From Nitrospira sp. (GTDB taxonomy: Bacteria; Nitrospirota; Nitrospiria; Nitrospirales; Nitrospiraceae), in the NCBI GenBank assembly GCA_005116965.1, contig SWDG01000026.1:1-33662 (forward strand): a stretch of DNA of 33,662 bases, given 5' to 3'. The position numbers were made by a program, and so were the translations under genes. Positions within the stretch are counted from its first letter, which is position 1; each line of letters starts with the position of its first letter. A model generated the notes under the pieces. The model was given only the letters and a program-made list of their open reading frames with translations. It ran no database searches and had not been told where the DNA came from. Shown here in pieces: positions 32,349 to 33,662 of the stretch.

Positions 32349-33363
32349 GATGAGTCCTGTTCTTCAGGACATCACCCAAACGGAGTAGCTGAGTATCGAG
32401 AGAGGCATCAACTAATCGTGTAGCGGTGTGCAGCAGGCAGCTGCCTCGCTGAAGAGAAGCAACCGGCTCGATGGTGAGTGTCAGTGCGACCTGCTGCCGT
32501 CCTGTCAACTCCGCTCGAACGGCTTCCAGGACGGCTGCGTCAGCCGGATGCACCTGTATCACCACGCCATCCGACGATTGAACAGCGCCGAGTGCTGCCT
32601 TGACCTGGATCACAATCTGCTCACGTCGGGACTCGGCCGATTCATGCAGTATCTTCGACACGATCTGCAGCGCGAGCGCGATGACTTCATCGTCGATCGT
32701 CTGCTGAAGCGCGGAGCGAGCGGCATCAAATCTTCCGACAGCCTCGGTCAAGACCGCAAGATCTTGCTGACGCTGCGTGTCTGAATATCGCCGGCCTTCT
32801 TCCAGACCTCGCTCATATTCCGTCAGCCCATCAACTCCCTTACGAGCGCCCTCATCCCCAAATGTTTGAAACGGCACACTCTGCAGCCGCACCGCGCCGG
32901 ACCGTACAGCGGCATGTTTCAAGATCGTCTGGTCGGTGCGCAATCGATGGAGTTCCAATAGACGACGCACAGTGGCGAGGACACTGTCCGACTGAAATGG
33001 TTTCGTCAATAAATCGCTGGAGCCGGCTCTCATCGCACGGGCGGCAAGTTCAACCGAGGCTGCCCCAGTCATCACGACTCCAATCATGCGACTGTCGATC
33101 CGCTGTGCTTCTTCTAGAACTGCGATGCCATCTTGATCCGGCAAGGAGGCGTCGACGATCAGCAATGCAGGAGCCTTCTGCTTGACCATCGCAAGCGCCT
33201 CCTGTCCTGAGCTCGAGAGTCGAATCGACACTCGTTCCGGCTGAAGCAGCTCGTGCAACGCGTTTCGGACCCTTTCGTCAGCATCGACAATCAGGACCGC
33301 CCCTTGAAGGCGTGCCACGCTTCGCTCGGAACTGATCACTGCCGGGATAGTTCCTCCCGCCAC
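32338..33363 (-). CDS. fliH: Response-regulator receiver domain fused to FliH
   Basis: 341 residues, longer than a usual FliH (about 230). Residues 22-138 form a complete REC domain: acidic pocket VDADE (Asp27, Asp29), phospho-acceptor Asp71 in LLIVDASLPDQDG, Thr99 in VVMTG and Lys121 in LLTKPF. After a linker, about 190-341 is FliH-like: a helical part (YERGLEEGRRYSDTQRQQDL), then LALQIVSKILHESAESRREQIVIQVKAALG and VVIQVHPADAAVLEAV. FliH holds the ATPase FliI in check and docks it to the export gate, so the REC domain suggests phospho-control of flagellar export. The GTG start overlaps the fliG stop by 1 bp. Confidence 0.82.
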   Translation of the reverse strand: MAGGTIPAVISSERSVARLQGAVLIVDADERVRNALHELLQPERVSIRLSSSGQEALAMVKQKAPALLIVDASLPDQDGIAVLEEAQRIDSRMIGVVMTGAASVELAARAMRAGSSDLLTKPFQSDSVLATVRRLLELHRLRTDQTILKHAAVRSGAVRLQSVPFQTFGDEGARKGVDGLTEYERGLEEGRRYSDTQRQQDLAVLTEAVGRFDAARSALQQTIDDEVIALALQIVSKILHESAESRREQIVIQVKAALGAVQSSDGVVIQVHPADAAVLEAVRAELTGRQQVALTLTIEPVASLQRGSCLLHTATRLVDASLDTQLLRLGDVLKNRTHHES

Positions 33364-33662
33364 TACAGCATCTCCTCGCCTGCCCCCGCAATGACGATAC
33401 GGCCTTCTTCCTCAAGCTTACGGCAGACTTTCAAAATATTCTGCTGGGCTCTTTCGACATCGGACACCTTCACCGGCCCTTTCGCCTCCATATCTTCCTT
33501 CAACATTTCCGCGGCACGACTTGACATATTCTTGAAGAATTTCTCCTTCACCTCGGGATTGGCGCCGCGAAGAGCGATCGGAAGATCCTCTTTGCTAATT
33601 TCCTTCATCAATTCCTGCAAACCGCGATCATCGATTTTAATTAAATCGTCAAAGACAAACAT
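33363..33662 (-). CDS. fliG: Flagellar motor switch protein FliG, C-terminal part
   Basis: The 99 visible residues begin MFVFDDLIKIDDRGLQELMKEI and continue through KEKFFKNMSSRAAEMLKED and VKVSDVERAQQNILKVCRKLEEEG. This is the C-terminal torque-generating domain of FliG, including the conserved charged helix (RGLQELMKEISKEDL). The methionine at the window edge is internal; the true start lies beyond 33662. It is the first visible gene of the operon fliG-fliH-fliI-fliJ-motE-like. Confidence 0.93.
   Translation of the reverse strand: MFVFDDLIKIDDRGLQELMKEISKEDLPIALRGANPEVKEKFFKNMSSRAAEMLKEDMEAKGPVKVSDVERAQQNILKVCRKLEEEGRIVIAGAGEEML

Noticed and set aside
1-33662. tRNA, rRNA, riboswitch or CRISPR features
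   Set aside because: I looked for cloverleaf ends, rRNA-like stretches and regular repeats by eye and saw none; short RNAs could still be missed without a covariance search.

Overview
The window looks like chromosomal DNA of a Gram-negative, motile, iron-scavenging bacterium. The mix of genes (fliGHIJ with a response-regulator/FliH fusion, an Fbp-type iron transporter joined to exbB-exbD-tonB, many small conserved proteins, IS1595 and IS30 elements, moderately high GC) would fit the genus Nitrospira (Nitrospirota). That assignment is inference from gene content; no rRNA or marker gene is present to prove it.

Layout. (1) 1-3340: the start of an RTX-repeat protein runs off the left edge, and a large astacin-like metalloprotease carries two blocks of six beta-propeller-like repeats. 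The first block is inserted inside the catalytic domain. Related short repeat elements lie on both sides of this gene. (2) 3.4-10.4 kb: a secreted YVTN-type propeller protein diverges from an N-terminally short AraC regulator. A co-oriented run of small genes follows: DUF1272, VOC/PhnB-like, YciI, an Asp-box propeller broken by a 16-bp duplication, a MoaD/ThiS-like protein, an SRPBCC protein and DUF1579. A long inverted repeat lies between the convergent DUF1579 and DUF2934 genes. (3) 10.8-11.4 kb: an exported FKBP-type prolyl isomerase.

(4) 11.5-15.9 kb is the most interesting region and looks like a conflict/programmed-death island. A ThsB-like TIR gene converges on a minus-strand group that reads, in transcription order, SLATT-type 2TM protein, SLOG-like nucleotide-sensor protein, caspase-like protease, and an 11-repeat WD40 protein. 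The caspase and WD40 parts are joined in different reading frames at a stretch that makes sense in both frames. (5) 16.2-19.3 kb: an O-methyltransferase and an M32 carboxypeptidase are divergently transcribed. A zinc-ribbon/Panacea-like pair is convergent to the peptidase. (6) 19.3-21.4 kb: an IS1595-family element abuts a subtilase fragment truncated at both ends.

(7) 21.4-27.6 kb: fur, a likely Fur-controlled promoter, then fbpA-fbpB-fbpC-exbB-exbD-tonB in one direction. This could encode both the inner-membrane Fe(III) importer and the energy module for outer-membrane uptake. apbE is convergent to tonB, with an IS30-family element just upstream of apbE. (8) 29.9-33.7 kb: a minus-strand flagellar operon, fliG (3' part), REC-fliH, fliI, fliJ and a MotE-like gene, with every junction overlapping.

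I saw no tRNA, rRNA or CRISPR array. Functional names rest on motifs read by eye; no database search was run.
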